Assembly: GCF_013705725.1 (NCBI RefSeq)
Contig: NZ_CP055481.1
Location: forward strand, 2,914,001-2,978,000
Length of the DNA stretch: 64,000 nt
Reading direction: 5' to 3'
Source: Klebsiella sp. RHBSTW-00484
Lineage (GTDB): Bacteria > Pseudomonadota > Gammaproteobacteria > Enterobacterales > Enterobacteriaceae
This document shows, piece after piece, positions 48,424 through 57,475 of the stretch (positions are counted from its first letter, which is position 1; each line of letters starts with the position of its first letter). The position numbers and the translations under genes were made by a program. The notes beneath the pieces were generated by a model that was given only the letters and a program-made list of their open reading frames with translations, had not been told where the DNA came from and searched no databases.

Positions 48424-48499
48424 AGACGAACGCACGAAATCGCTGGTCTGGTGGGAAAAACAGGCTATAAATATCGGACACCGATTGCTGGAGGCATTG

Positions 48500-49345
48500 A
48501 TGAGTCCATTTTTAAGCGCCTATTTTTCTCGTCTGGGCTGGACGGGAACCCCTGAAGTATCGATTAACACCTTGCGCGAACTGCATATCCACCATAACGG
48601 CGCGATCCCGTTTGAGAACCTGGATGTGTTGCTGCCCAGAGAGATGCATCTCGACGATCGGACGCTGGAAGATAAGCTGATTCATGGCCGTCGCGGCGGT
48701 TACTGCTTTGAACAAAATGGTCTGCTGGAGAGAGCGCTGCGCGAGATTGGCTTTAACGTGCGCAGCCTGCTGGGACGGGTGGTGTTGGCGAACCCGCCGC
48801 ATATGCCGCCGCGCACTCATCGGCTGCTGCTGGTGGAAGTTGAGGGCGAACGCTGGATTGCCGATGTCGGCTTTGGCGGTCAGACCCTGACCGCGCCGAT
48901 TCGGCTGCTGGCGGATGTTGAACAAACCACGCCGCACGGTGAGTATCGCCTGATTTATGAAGGGGATGAATGGGCGCTGCAGTTCAGCCATCACGGTCAC
49001 TGGCAGTCGATGTACCATTTTGATTTGGGTCGTCAGTACGCTTCTGACTACGTGATGGGCAATTTCTGGTCGGCGCACTGGCCGCAGTCGCACTTCCGTC
49101 ACCATCTGCTGATGTGTCGCCATTTACCGGACGGAGGCAAGATGACGTTAACCAATTTCCACTTTACCCATTGGGATAAAAACCATGTGGTCGAAAAGCT
49201 GGACTTACCGGACGTTCCCGCGCTGTACGAAGCGTTGCAAACACGTTTCGGCCTCGGCGTTGACGATGCGAAATATGGCTTTAGCGAAGCGGAGTTAGCG
49301 GCGGTGATGGCGGCGTTTGATACGCATCCGGAGGCGGGGAAGTAG
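48500..49345 (+). CDS. nhoA: Arylamine N-acetyltransferase NhoA
   Basis: About 281 residues from ATG 48500 behind GGAGGC, the same length as E. coli NhoA; an upstream in-frame ATG at 48416 overlaps the permease and is unlikely. The NAT triad is visible: C69 in RRGGYCFEQNG, H107 in PRTHRLLLVE and D122 in IADVGFGG. It acetylates arylamines and N-hydroxyarylamines with acetyl-CoA. Its position next to yddH and the narZ operon fits E. coli synteny. Confidence 0.93.
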   Translation: MSPFLSAYFSRLGWTGTPEVSINTLRELHIHHNGAIPFENLDVLLPREMHLDDRTLEDKLIHGRRGGYCFEQNGLLERALREIGFNVRSLLGRVVLANPPHMPPRTHRLLLVEVEGERWIADVGFGGQTLTAPIRLLADVEQTTPHGEYRLIYEGDEWALQFSHHGHWQSMYHFDLGRQYASDYVMGNFWSAHWPQSHFRHHLLMCRHLPDGGKMTLTNFHFTHWDKNHVVEKLDLPDVPALYEALQTRFGLGVDDAKYGFSEAELAAVMAAFDTHPEAGK

Positions 49346-49360
49346 GTTTTGACGTTTTAC

Positions 49361-49375
49361 CCTCACCCTAACCCT
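49361..49375. repeat. Left half of an interrupted REP-like repeat (IS target, left)
   Basis: Reads CCTCACCCTAACCCT and joins with CTCCCTGGAAGGGAGAGGGG at 50576-50594 when the IS is removed. The element was cut by the IS at its CT dinucleotide. The inverted partner lies at 50634-50677. Confidence 0.75.
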
Positions 49376-49384
49376 TATGTCTTG

Positions 49385-49570
49385 ACCTTCTCCGTTCCGG
49401 CGGAGAAGATCCCCGACTGATCATCGGGAGGTTACCGGTGAGCATCACCCAGCCCTGGAGCCCCTGAGCCCGCGGGAGAGATTATGCCCCGGTAACCTGT
49501 TTCCCTGTCGCCTCAAGACCGAACGGTATCCTGTGCCCTGAGCACCCACATATAAGGATGGTCCGGCGAT
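49385..49570 (+). ncRNA. Predicted bridge RNA of the IS110 element
   Basis: Three folds can be drawn: a 5' hairpin CTTCTCCG/CGGAGAAG (49387-49408); a target domain closed by AGGTTACCGG/CCGGTAACCT (49429-49438 with 49489-49498); and a donor domain closed by TCGCC/GGCGA and GACC/GGTC (49508-49520 with 49560-49569) with a GTGC/GCAC apical hairpin (49533-49545). Target guides CAGCCCT (49450-49456) and GGGAGAG (49474-49480), donor guides ACGGTATC (49523-49530) and ATATAAG (49550-49556). RNA boundaries are approximate. Confidence 0.7.
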
Positions 49571-49595
49571 AATATTCATAAGGTTACGGAGTACC

Positions 49596-50558
49596 ATGAT
49601 GAATCTTGTCCCTGTCGGCGTTGATATCGCCAAACTCAAATTCGACGTTGCTGTCCTGCTGCCAAACCAGAAGTACAAAACCAAAAAATTCGCCAATACC
49701 CCAGCCGGATGCCGCGAATTTCTGAACTGGCTGGCGCGTTTTGGTCACTGTCATGTCTGCATGGAGGCAACAGGTTGCTACAGCACTGAACTGGCCACCC
49801 TGCTGGCCGATAATGGCTGCTGCGTCAGCCTTGAAAACCCGGCACGTATCCATGCGTTCGCAAACACTGAACTGACCCGCAATAAAACGGACAAAAGCGA
49901 CGCGGCGCTGATAGCGCGCTACTGCGCTCTGTATCAGCCGGCCCCCTGGCATCCTGCGCCGCTGAGCGAACGACAACTGACGGCTCTGGTACGCCACCTG
50001 CGTAACCTGGAAGAGATGCGTCAGATGGAGATGAACCGCCTTGAGGCAGCAGATGAAGTCATCGTTCCTTCCCTGAATGAACACGTTACGATGCTGGATG
50101 AGCTGATTGAAGAAACCCGCAATAAAATCAACCGGCATATCGATGATAACCCAGACCTGAAGCGGGACCGGGAGCTACTGAAAAGTATCCCCGGAATAGG
50201 AGACATGCTGAGTGTGAGCCTGCTGGCGTTCGCAGGAAATCTGCGACGGTTCAGCAACAGCAAGGCACTGGTGGCGTATGCTGGTTTGAATCCTCGTCGT
50301 TGTGAGTCAGGGATGTGGAAAGGGAAAAGCAGGCTGTCGAAAGTGGGCCATGCAGAGCTGCGTAGCGCACTGTATATGCCAGCGGTAGTGGCAGGAAGAT
50401 GCAATAAGGTGGTGAAAAACCTGATGGAAAGGCTTGCAGCCCGGGGTAAGACAGGGAAAGAGCGAGTGTGTGCAGGAATGAGGAAATTACTGCAGCTGGC
50501 TTATGGTGTGGTGAAATCCGGGCATGAATTTAACGCTGAAATACCACTTGCAGGATAA
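49596..50558 (+). CDS. IS110-family transposase (bridge-RNA-guided recombinase type)
   Basis: A 320-residue recombinase. The N-terminal DEDD/RuvC-like domain has VGVDIAKLKFDVAV, CMEATGCY and NKTDKSDAALIARYC, supplying the four acids. The C-terminal Transposase_20-type domain has SIPGIGDMLSVSLLAF and GLNPRRCESGMWKGKSRLSK, whose serine is the likely nucleophile. It has no frameshift, so the element seems active. It starts at the first of two adjacent ATG codons after GTTACGGAGTACC. Confidence 0.93.
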   Translation: MMNLVPVGVDIAKLKFDVAVLLPNQKYKTKKFANTPAGCREFLNWLARFGHCHVCMEATGCYSTELATLLADNGCCVSLENPARIHAFANTELTRNKTDKSDAALIARYCALYQPAPWHPAPLSERQLTALVRHLRNLEEMRQMEMNRLEAADEVIVPSLNEHVTMLDELIEETRNKINRHIDDNPDLKRDRELLKSIPGIGDMLSVSLLAFAGNLRRFSNSKALVAYAGLNPRRCESGMWKGKSRLSKVGHAELRSALYMPAVVAGRCNKVVKNLMERLAARGKTGKERVCAGMRKLLQLAYGVVKSGHEFNAEIPLAG

Positions 50559-50575
50559 CCGGCAAGACGGTATCT

Positions 50576-50677
50576 CTCCCTGGAAGGGAGAGGGGATCGT
50601 ACGGTGCGGAGTTTGAGTTCTGCGCCGGTCTGCCTTTCTCCCTCTCCCCGCATTTGGGGAGAGGGTCGGGGTGAGGG
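50576..50677. repeat. REP-like repeat remainder (IS target, right) and its inverted partner
   Basis: Contains CTCCCTGGAAGGGAGAGGGG (50576-50595) and the inverted unit CCTCTCCCCGCATTTGGGGA (50641-50660) with GAGAGGGTCGGGGTGAGG (50660-50677). Together with 49361-49375 they form a two-hairpin BIME-like element between nhoA and narV. The second hairpin may also act at the end of the narZYWV transcript. Confidence 0.72.
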
Positions 50678-50684
50678 GAAAGGC

Positions 50685-51365
50685 TCAACGCCTTGAACGT
50701 ACCACCTGATAGCGGCGGGTGAAATACTCCACCGGGGCGCTCCAGACGTGAACCAGGCGGGTGAAGGGAAATATCAGGAAGATGGTCATCCCAAGCACCA
50801 AATGGACACGATAAATCCACGCCACGCCGTCAAGATGCGCCGACGCGCCGCCGTGGAAAGTCACGACCGCCTGCGCCCAGTCCACCAGTTTTAGCATTTC
50901 GCTACCGTCCGGGTGCTGCGCGGAGAACGGAATCGTCGTCAGGCCGAGCGCGCACTGAATCAGCAGAATGCTCAGAATCAGGATATCCGCGGTAGTGGAG
51001 GTGGCGCGAATGCGCGGATTCGTCAGACGACGAACCAGCAGCCCGATACCGCCGACCAACGTCAGCACACCGCAAACCCCGCCAAGGATCATCGCCATCA
51101 GCTGCTTCTGCGACATCGGCAGGAACCATGAGTAGACCCAGTGTGGCGTCAACATGCCGAAGAGATGGCCGAAGAAGATCCCGAGAATGCCGATATGGAA
51201 CAGGTTCGACCAAAGCACCATCCCGCGCTTATCCAGCATCTGGCTTGACGAGGCGCGCCAGGTGTACTGTCCGTAATCGTAGCGCAGCCAACTGCCGATA
51301 AGGAAAACCGTGCCGCAGAGATAGGGGTAAATATCGTAAAAGAAGACGTTAAGGTACTGTATCAT
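50685..51365 (-). CDS. narV: Respiratory nitrate reductase 2 gamma subunit NarV
   Basis: A 226-residue membrane cytochrome b with five helices; histidines in [18 protein letters not shown] near residues 57-66 and in YRVHLVLG and TRLVHVW near 187-205 bind the two b haems. It takes electrons from quinol to NarY. It overlaps narW by ATGA and is the last gene of narZYWV. Length equals that of E. coli NarV. Confidence 0.93.
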   Translation of the reverse strand: MIQYLNVFFYDIYPYLCGTVFLIGSWLRYDYGQYTWRASSSQMLDKRGMVLWSNLFHIGILGIFFGHLFGMLTPHWVYSWFLPMSQKQLMAMILGGVCGVLTLVGGIGLLVRRLTNPRIRATSTTADILILSILLIQCALGLTTIPFSAQHPDGSEMLKLVDWAQAVVTFHGGASAHLDGVAWIYRVHLVLGMTIFLIFPFTRLVHVWSAPVEYFTRRYQVVRSRR

Positions 51366-52057
51366 TTCGGGCCTCCGGCACGGACGTCGACATACTGCGG
51401 TGCCACGTCCTGGCTAAAGCGTCGTTGATAAGACTGCATTGGGGAGCTGTCGCAGGCGGTGGCGTTATCTTCGATAAACTTCACCTGCTCCTCTTCCCAC
51501 ACTGCATCCAGCGCCTGGCGGGTATCGTCACGCTTTTCTCCCGCCACCTGCTTCGTGACACTGTCACTATTTAACTGACTATCAGCCAGCGACAGCAGTT
51601 CGTCAAACAGCCGATAGTATTCGCACTCCCTTTGCTTAAGCCGTCCGCCGAGCAGCGCCAGAATCGGCGCGACGTTCTGTATGCCTTCGCGGGCTTCGTT
51701 CTCCGGTAAGATGCTCAGATACTCCAGATAGAGCGGCAGGTGGTCCGGCAGTTCACGGCTGCTTAGCTGCAAACCGGCCTGTTCATACTGGCCCATTAAA
51801 TCAACCATCGCCTGGCCGCGATCGCGGGATTCGGCGTGGACGTGTTCGAACAGCAGCAGCGAAGTAGCACGCCCGCGCTCGAACACTTCGCACCATTCGG
51901 CCTGTCGGTCGAGGAGCTTCGCCGCCAGCAGCGGCCCGACGAAAGGCAGCAGCGCCGGAGCATCGGCGCTGACCAGCGTCAGCGCCTCCTCACTGTTCTC
52001 CCACAGCACCTCGTCCGGATACTCCAGCAGCAGGCCGATGACTTTGAGGATCTGCAT
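51362..52057 (-). CDS. narW: Nitrate reductase molybdenum cofactor assembly chaperone NarW
   Basis: A 231-residue cytosolic chaperone (NarJ/NarW type) with the [25 protein letters not shown] core near residue 68-92. It is needed to insert the molybdenum cofactor and mature the alpha-beta complex but is not part of the final enzyme. It overlaps narY by one base and narV by four. Confidence 0.92.
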   Translation of the reverse strand: MQILKVIGLLLEYPDEVLWENSEEALTLVSADAPALLPFVGPLLAAKLLDRQAEWCEVFERGRATSLLLFEHVHAESRDRGQAMVDLMGQYEQAGLQLSSRELPDHLPLYLEYLSILPENEAREGIQNVAPILALLGGRLKQRECEYYRLFDELLSLADSQLNSDSVTKQVAGEKRDDTRQALDAVWEEEQVKFIEDNATACDSSPMQSYQRRFSQDVAPQYVDVRAGGPK

Positions 52058-53601
52058 TATTCTCCCTCCCCGTGTTTGCGCACGCCACCGATGTCAATGG
52101 CGTCGATGCGCCGACTGTTGAAGAGGTTGAACTTGGTATCCGACCCATGGCAGCCATCGCCGAAGGTGAAGCCGCAGCCGTTTTTCTCCGGGAAAGCGTC
52201 TTCCGCCATTTCGCGGTGGCTGGTCGGGATCACAAAGCGGTCTTCGTAGTTGGCTATCGCCAGATAGCGGTACATGTCTTCAACCTGTTCCACGCTTAAG
52301 CCGACTTCTTCGATGGCGCGGGTATCGGTGACGCCTTCCACTGTCTGGGAGCGTTTGTAGTGGCGCATCGCCATCATGCGTTTCAGGGCACGCAGCACCG
52401 GGCCTGTATCGCCCGCACTGAGCAGATTGGCGAGGTATTGCACCGGAATGCGCAGGCTTTCTACCGCCGGGAGAATATTGCCGTTGTTCGGCAGGCCGCC
52501 GGCGTCGGCCACCGACTGAATCGGCGACAGCGGCGGCACGTACCAGACCATCGGCAGGGTGCGGTATTCCGGATGCAGCGGCAGGGCCAGCTTCCAGTCC
52601 ATCGCCAGCTTGTAGACCGGGGATTTCTGCGCTGCGTCAATCACGTTATGCGGAATGCCTTGCTTCAACGCCTCTTCGATCACCGCCGGGTCGTGCGGAT
52701 CAAGGAACACGTCGCACTGGCGTTCGTAGAGATCGGTTTCATGTTCGGTGCTGGCCGCTTCTTCGATGCGGTCCGCGTCATACAGCAGCACCCCGAGGTA
52801 ACGGATGCGCCCGACGCAGGTTTCGGAGCAGACCGTCGGTTGTCCGGATTCGATACGCGGGTAGCAGAAGATGCATTTCTCCGACTTGCCGCTTTTCCAG
52901 TTAAAGTAGATTTTTTTGTACGGACAGCCGCTGATGCACAGTCGCCAGCCGCGGCATTTGTCCTGGTCGATCAGTACGATACCGTCTTCTTCACGCTTGT
53001 AGATGGCGCCGCTCGGGCAGGTGGCGATACAGCTTGGGTTGAGACAGTGTTCGCACAGGCGCGGCAGATACATCATGAAGGTGTTTTCGAACTGACCGTA
53101 CATCTCCTTTTGCATTGCGGCAAAGTTCTGGTCGTGGGCACGCTTTTCAAACTCGCCGCCGAGCAGCTCTTCCCAGTTCGGGCCCCATTCAATCTTGTTC
53201 ATACGCTGGCCGCTGATCAGCGAACGCGGGCGGGCGGTGGGCAGATGTTTACCTTCAGCCGCATTGTGCAGGTGTTGGTAGTCGTAGGTGAACGGTTCGT
53301 AATAGTCGTCAATGCCCGGAATCAGCGGGTTGGCAAAGATTTTAGACAGTACGCCGACACGGTTGCCGAGACGCGGAGTGAGCTTGCCGGTAATGCTGCG
53401 AACCCAACCGCCTTGCCATGCCTCCTGATCTTCCCAGTTTTTCGGATAGCCGATGCCGGGCTTGGTTTCGACGTTGTTAAACCACGCGTATTCCATCCCT
53501 TCACGGCTGCTCCAGACGTTCTTGCAGGTAACCGAGCAGGTGTGGCAGCCGATGCATTTGTCGAGATTAAGAACCATGCCGACCTGTGAGCGTATTTTCA
53601 T
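52057..53601 (-). CDS. narY: Respiratory nitrate reductase 2 beta subunit NarY
   Basis: A 514-residue iron-sulfur subunit. The first cluster ligands are C16, C19, C22 and C26 in LDKCIGCHTCSVTCKNVW; further clusters are in CEHCLNPSCIATCPSGAIYK and CRGWRLCISGCPYKKIYFN, where the tryptophan substitution gives the [3Fe-4S] cluster, and CIFC/CSETCVGR. It passes electrons from NarV to NarZ. It overlaps narZ by ATGA. Confidence 0.95.
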   Translation of the reverse strand: MKIRSQVGMVLNLDKCIGCHTCSVTCKNVWSSREGMEYAWFNNVETKPGIGYPKNWEDQEAWQGGWVRSITGKLTPRLGNRVGVLSKIFANPLIPGIDDYYEPFTYDYQHLHNAAEGKHLPTARPRSLISGQRMNKIEWGPNWEELLGGEFEKRAHDQNFAAMQKEMYGQFENTFMMYLPRLCEHCLNPSCIATCPSGAIYKREEDGIVLIDQDKCRGWRLCISGCPYKKIYFNWKSGKSEKCIFCYPRIESGQPTVCSETCVGRIRYLGVLLYDADRIEEAASTEHETDLYERQCDVFLDPHDPAVIEEALKQGIPHNVIDAAQKSPVYKLAMDWKLALPLHPEYRTLPMVWYVPPLSPIQSVADAGGLPNNGNILPAVESLRIPVQYLANLLSAGDTGPVLRALKRMMAMRHYKRSQTVEGVTDTRAIEEVGLSVEQVEDMYRYLAIANYEDRFVIPTSHREMAEDAFPEKNGCGFTFGDGCHGSDTKFNLFNSRRIDAIDIGGVRKHGEGE

Positions 53602-56600
53602 TTTTTCGCCTCCTGTACCTGATCGCGACCTTCGTCATCCAGCCAGTCAATATTTTTCATTTTGCGGATCATGATGAACTCATCGCGGTTGGAGCCGACG
53701 GTGCCGTAATAGTTAAAACCGTAGGCCAGTTGGGCATAGCCGCCGATCATATGCGTCGGTTTCGGACACACGCGGGTGACCGAGTTATGGATCCCGCCGC
53801 GCCGCCCGGTGACTTCCGAGCCTGGAATATTCATCAGGCGTTCCTGAGCGTGATACATCATGGTCATGCCCGGCGGTACGCGCTGGCTGACTACCGCACG
53901 GGCGGTGAGCGCACCGTTGGCGTTAAAGGCTTCAATCCAGTCGTTATCCTCAATGCCCAGCTCTTTGGCGTCGGTTTCGCTAATCCATACAATCGGCCCG
54001 CCGCGCGACAAGGTCAGCATCAGCAGGTTTTCACTGTAGGTGGAGTGGATGCCCCATTTCTGGTGCGGCGTCAGGAAGTTAAGCGCTTTCTCCGGGAATC
54101 CGTTAGGGGGGATCTCCTTCATATGGCTGACGCTTCGGGTGTCGATTGGCGGGCGATAGGCCACCAGGCTTTCACCAAAGGCGCGCATCCAGGGATGATC
54201 CTGATACAGCTGCTGGCGACCGGACAGCGTACGCCAGGGGATCAGTTCATGAACGTTGGTGTAGCTGGCGTTATATGAAACATGCTCGCTTTCCAGGCCT
54301 GACCAGGTCGGGCTGGAGATAATCTTGCGCGGCTGGGCCTGAATATCGCGAAAGCGGATTTTTTCATCCTCTTTATTCAGCGCCAGATGGGTATGTTCAC
54401 GCCCGGTAAATTCGCCGAGCGCCTGCCAGGCTTTCACCGCCACCTGACCGTTGGTTTCCGGGGCGAGAGAGAGGATGACTTCCGAGGCGTCAATGGCGCT
54501 ATCAATGCGCGGACGGCCTTTCGCCGGGCCATCGAGCTTGACGTAGTTAAGCTTGCCGAGGAAATCGACCTCGCTCTGGGTGTTCCACGAAATGCCTTTG
54601 CCGCCGTTGCCCAGCTTGTCGAGCAGCGGGCCGAGAGAGGTGAAACGCTCGTAGGTGGCCGGATAGTCACGTTCAACGACGGCAATCGACGGGGCGGTTT
54701 TTCCGGGGATTAAATCGCATTCGCCCTTGCGCCAGTCGAGTACGTCAAAGGGTTGCGACAGCTCCGCCGGGGAGTCGTGCTGCAGCGGCACCAGCACCAC
54801 ATCGGTCTCTTTGTCGAGATGACCGATGCAGACTTCGGAGAAGGTTTTGGCGATATCTTTATAGATTTCCCAGTCACTTTTCGCCTCCCACGCCGGGTCA
54901 ACGGCGGCGGAGAGCGGGTGGATAAACGGATGCATATCCGAGGTGTTCATATCGTCTTTTTCGTACCAGGTGGCGGTCGGCAGGACGATATCGGAGAAAA
55001 GGCAGGTGCTGGACATGCGAAAATCGAGGGTCACCAGCAGGTCGAGCTTGCCCTCGATGGCGGCGGTCTGCCACTCCACCTCTTCGGGCTTCACGTCATC
55101 GGTTGCTCCCAGCTCATCGCCCTGAATCCCGCTGTCGGTACCCAGCAGATATTTAAGCATGTACTCGTGGCCCTTGCCGGAGGAGCCCAGCAGGTTAGAG
55201 CGCCAGATAAATAGGTTGCGCGGGTGGTTTTTGCCGTTATCCGGCTGCTCGCAGGCAAAGCGAATATCGCCGGACTTTAGCGCCTGAGCGGTAAAGTCGG
55301 CCGGGGAAAGACCTGCGGCGGCGGCCTGCTGTTTGATGGTGAGCGGGTTGACGCCCAGCTGCGGCGCAGAGGGGAGCCAGCCCATACGCTCGGCGCGCAC
55401 GTTAAAGTCGATCAAGTGACCGCTAAATTTGCTGGCGTCCGCCAGCGGCGATAACAATTCCTGGGCGGTAAGTTTTTCATAGCGCCACTGGCAGGCGTGA
55501 TTGTAGAAATAAGAAGTGCTGTTCATCTGGCGCGGCGGGCGGTTCCAGTCGAGGGCGAACGCCAGCGGTAGCCAGCCGGTTTGCGGGCGCAGCTTCTCCT
55601 GGCCGACGTAGTGCGACCAGCCGCCGCCGCTCTGACCAACGCAGCCGCAGAACACCAGCATATTGATCATCCCGCGGTAGTTCATATCCATGTGATACCA
55701 GTGGTTGACACCGGCTCCGAGGATAATCATCGAGCGACCGTGGGTTTTATGTGCGGTATCGGCGAATTCCAGGGCGATCTGCTCGATATGTTGGCGCGGT
55801 ACGCCGGTGATCTGCTCGGCCCACGCCGGGGTATAGGCTTTCACTTCAGCAAAATCTTTTGCCGCGTTGGCGTCCTCTAAGCCGCGATCGAGTCCGTAGT
55901 TGGCGAGGATCAGGTCATAAACGCTCACTACCAAGCCAGTTTCGCCATTGGCCAATGGCAGCTGTTTGACCGGGAGCTGATGAATCGTCACTGGATCTTG
56001 TTTGACGCTACGAAAGTGCGGATTTTCGTTACCGCCGAAGTAGGGGAAACCAACCGAAACGACGCTATCGCGGCTGTCCAGCAGCGACAACGTTAATTCG
56101 GTCTCTTGCCCGGCAGCCCGCTGCTCAAGATTCCATTTACCTTTTTCACCCCAGCGGAAGCCAATTGAACCGTTAGGCGCGACCAGCTCGCCTGCGCTGT
56201 TATACGCCACGGTTTTCCATTCCGGATTGTTGCTTTCGCCCAGCCCGTCAACCAGATCGGAAGCCCGTACCATACGCCCCGGCACGTAGCTACCATCTTC
56301 GCGCGGGTCGAGCATCACCAGCATCGGCATATCGGTATAGGTGCGACAATAGTTGAGGAAGTAATCGCTGGGGTTATCAAGGTGAAACGCTTTAAGGATC
56401 ACGTGCCCCATCGCCATTGCCAGCGCGCTGTCGGTACCCTGTTTTGGGGCCAGCCACTGATCGCAAAGCTTGGCGACTTCCGAATAATCCGGGGTAATGG
56501 CGATGGTTTTTGTGCCCTTGTAACGGACTTCGGTAAAGAAGTGGGCGTCCGGCGTGCGGGTCTGCGGGACGTTGGAACCCCAGGCGATAATGTAGCTGGA

Positions 56601-57338
56601 GTTGTACCAGTCGGCGGATTCCGGGACATCGGTTTGCTCGCCCCAGGTCATTGGCGATGCGGGAGGCAGATCGCAATACCAGTCGTAGAAGCTCAGGCAG
56701 GTGCCGCCAAGCAGCGACAGGTAACGGGTACCGGCGGCGTAAGAGACCATCGACATCGCCGGGATCGGCGAGAAGCCAGCGACGCGGTCCGGGCCGTAGT
56801 TTTTAATCGTCCAGACGTTGGCGGCGGCAATCAGCTGGTTCAGTTCTTTCCAGCTGGAGCGGATAAACCCCCCTTTACCGCGCACCTGTTTGTAGCTGAG
56901 GGTTTTGACCGGGTCCTGCATGATACTGTCCCAGGCCAGCACCGGATCCGGATGCTGAGCCAGCGCCTCGCGCCATAGCTCGATCAGCCGCTTGCGCGCC
57001 AGCGGATACTTCAGGCGGTTAGCGCTGTAAAGATACCAGGAGTAGCTTGCACCACGCGGGCAGCCGCGGGGTTCGTGGTTGGGCAGGTCCGGGCGGGTGC
57101 GTGGGTAGTCGGTTTGCTGAGTTTCCCAGGTGACCAGCCCGTTCTTAACGTAAATCTTCCAGCTGCATGAGCCCGTACAGTTTACGCCGTGCGTTGAGCG
57201 GACAATCTTGTCGAACTGCCAGCGCTGACGGTAGCTATCTTCCCAGTCGCGGTTGGTGTTGTACACCTGACCGTGACCGTTGGCAAAGGTCTCGCCTTTC
57301 TGCTTAAAGTAGCGAAAGCGATCCAGTAGTTTACTCAT
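53598..57338 (-). CDS. narZ: Respiratory nitrate reductase 2 alpha subunit NarZ
   Basis: A 1246-residue molybdopterin catalytic subunit, identical in length to E. coli NarZ. FS0 cluster ligands H50, C54, C58 and C93 appear in THGVNCTGSCSWK and EPRGCPRGAS. Molybdopterin motifs include SIPAMSMVSYAAGTRYLSLLGG and WGSNVPQTRTPDAHF, with the aspartate ligand region YNSSYIIAWGS. It reduces nitrate to nitrite at the cytoplasmic face. Assigned narZ rather than narG by its narU/nhoA/yddG neighbourhood. Confidence 0.93.
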   Translation of the reverse strand: MSKLLDRFRYFKQKGETFANGHGQVYNTNRDWEDSYRQRWQFDKIVRSTHGVNCTGSCSWKIYVKNGLVTWETQQTDYPRTRPDLPNHEPRGCPRGASYSWYLYSANRLKYPLARKRLIELWREALAQHPDPVLAWDSIMQDPVKTLSYKQVRGKGGFIRSSWKELNQLIAAANVWTIKNYGPDRVAGFSPIPAMSMVSYAAGTRYLSLLGGTCLSFYDWYCDLPPASPMTWGEQTDVPESADWYNSSYIIAWGSNVPQTRTPDAHFFTEVRYKGTKTIAITPDYSEVAKLCDQWLAPKQGTDSALAMAMGHVILKAFHLDNPSDYFLNYCRTYTDMPMLVMLDPREDGSYVPGRMVRASDLVDGLGESNNPEWKTVAYNSAGELVAPNGSIGFRWGEKGKWNLEQRAAGQETELTLSLLDSRDSVVSVGFPYFGGNENPHFRSVKQDPVTIHQLPVKQLPLANGETGLVVSVYDLILANYGLDRGLEDANAAKDFAEVKAYTPAWAEQITGVPRQHIEQIALEFADTAHKTHGRSMIILGAGVNHWYHMDMNYRGMINMLVFCGCVGQSGGGWSHYVGQEKLRPQTGWLPLAFALDWNRPPRQMNSTSYFYNHACQWRYEKLTAQELLSPLADASKFSGHLIDFNVRAERMGWLPSAPQLGVNPLTIKQQAAAAGLSPADFTAQALKSGDIRFACEQPDNGKNHPRNLFIWRSNLLGSSGKGHEYMLKYLLGTDSGIQGDELGATDDVKPEEVEWQTAAIEGKLDLLVTLDFRMSSTCLFSDIVLPTATWYEKDDMNTSDMHPFIHPLSAAVDPAWEAKSDWEIYKDIAKTFSEVCIGHLDKETDVVLVPLQHDSPAELSQPFDVLDWRKGECDLIPGKTAPSIAVVERDYPATYERFTSLGPLLDKLGNGGKGISWNTQSEVDFLGKLNYVKLDGPAKGRPRIDSAIDASEVILSLAPETNGQVAVKAWQALGEFTGREHTHLALNKEDEKIRFRDIQAQPRKIISSPTWSGLESEHVSYNASYTNVHELIPWRTLSGRQQLYQDHPWMRAFGESLVAYRPPIDTRSVSHMKEIPPNGFPEKALNFLTPHQKWGIHSTYSENLLMLTLSRGGPIVWISETDAKELGIEDNDWIEAFNANGALTARAVVSQRVPPGMTMMYHAQERLMNIPGSEVTGRRGGIHNSVTRVCPKPTHMIGGYAQLAYGFNYYGTVGSNRDEFIMIRKMKNIDWLDDEGRDQVQEAKK

Positions 57339-57374
57339 GACATTTCTCCTGCTTCGATAATGTACGGCATCGTG

Positions 57375-57467
57375 CCATTGCCGGATGGCGATGCTTGCGC
57401 ATCTTATCCGGCCTACAAGATCGCTCGATCCCGTAGGCCGGATAAGGCGTTAGCCGCCATCCGGCAA
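57375..57467. repeat. Classical REP/BIME pair between narZ and narU
   Basis: Inverted REP units GCCGGATGGCGATGCTTGCG-like and CCGTAGGCCGGATAAGGCG with GCCATCCGGC ends, the E. coli-type REP family, distinct from the CCCGGAGG family seen elsewhere here. It lies in the 137-base gap and may decouple narU from narZ. Confidence 0.8.
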
Positions 57468-57475
57468 ATTTCTCG

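Larger units (their letters stand above)
49374..50575 (+). mobile_element. IS110-family insertion sequence with CT core duplication
   Basis: The element is bounded by CT dinucleotides at 49374-49375 and 50574-50575. Removing one CT and the interior restores CCCTCACCCTAACC-CT-CTCCCTGG, a continuous repeat arm of the kind present at 50634-50677. Ends lack proper terminal inverted repeats (subterminal GTCTTG/CAAGAC is seen). The 220-base 5' noncoding part and 15-base 3' end place it in the IS110 group, not the IS1111 group. Boundaries are inferred and within a base or two. Confidence 0.85.

Noticed and set aside
48416..48499. Longer N-terminus for NhoA
   Set aside because: It overlaps the permease stop, lacks homology to the NAT fold, and ATG 48500 has a strong GGAGG site and the usual 281-residue length.
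52360..53589. 409-codon open frame opposite narY
   Set aside because: It is a mirror of narY codon usage in high-GC DNA; narY has complete cysteine clusters and length, and the opposite frame has no recognisable domain or start signal.
53598..57338. narG of the primary nitrate reductase
   Set aside because: The flanking narU, nhoA, yddH and yddG/fdnG genes correspond to the narZ locus; narG would be next to narX/narL/narK.
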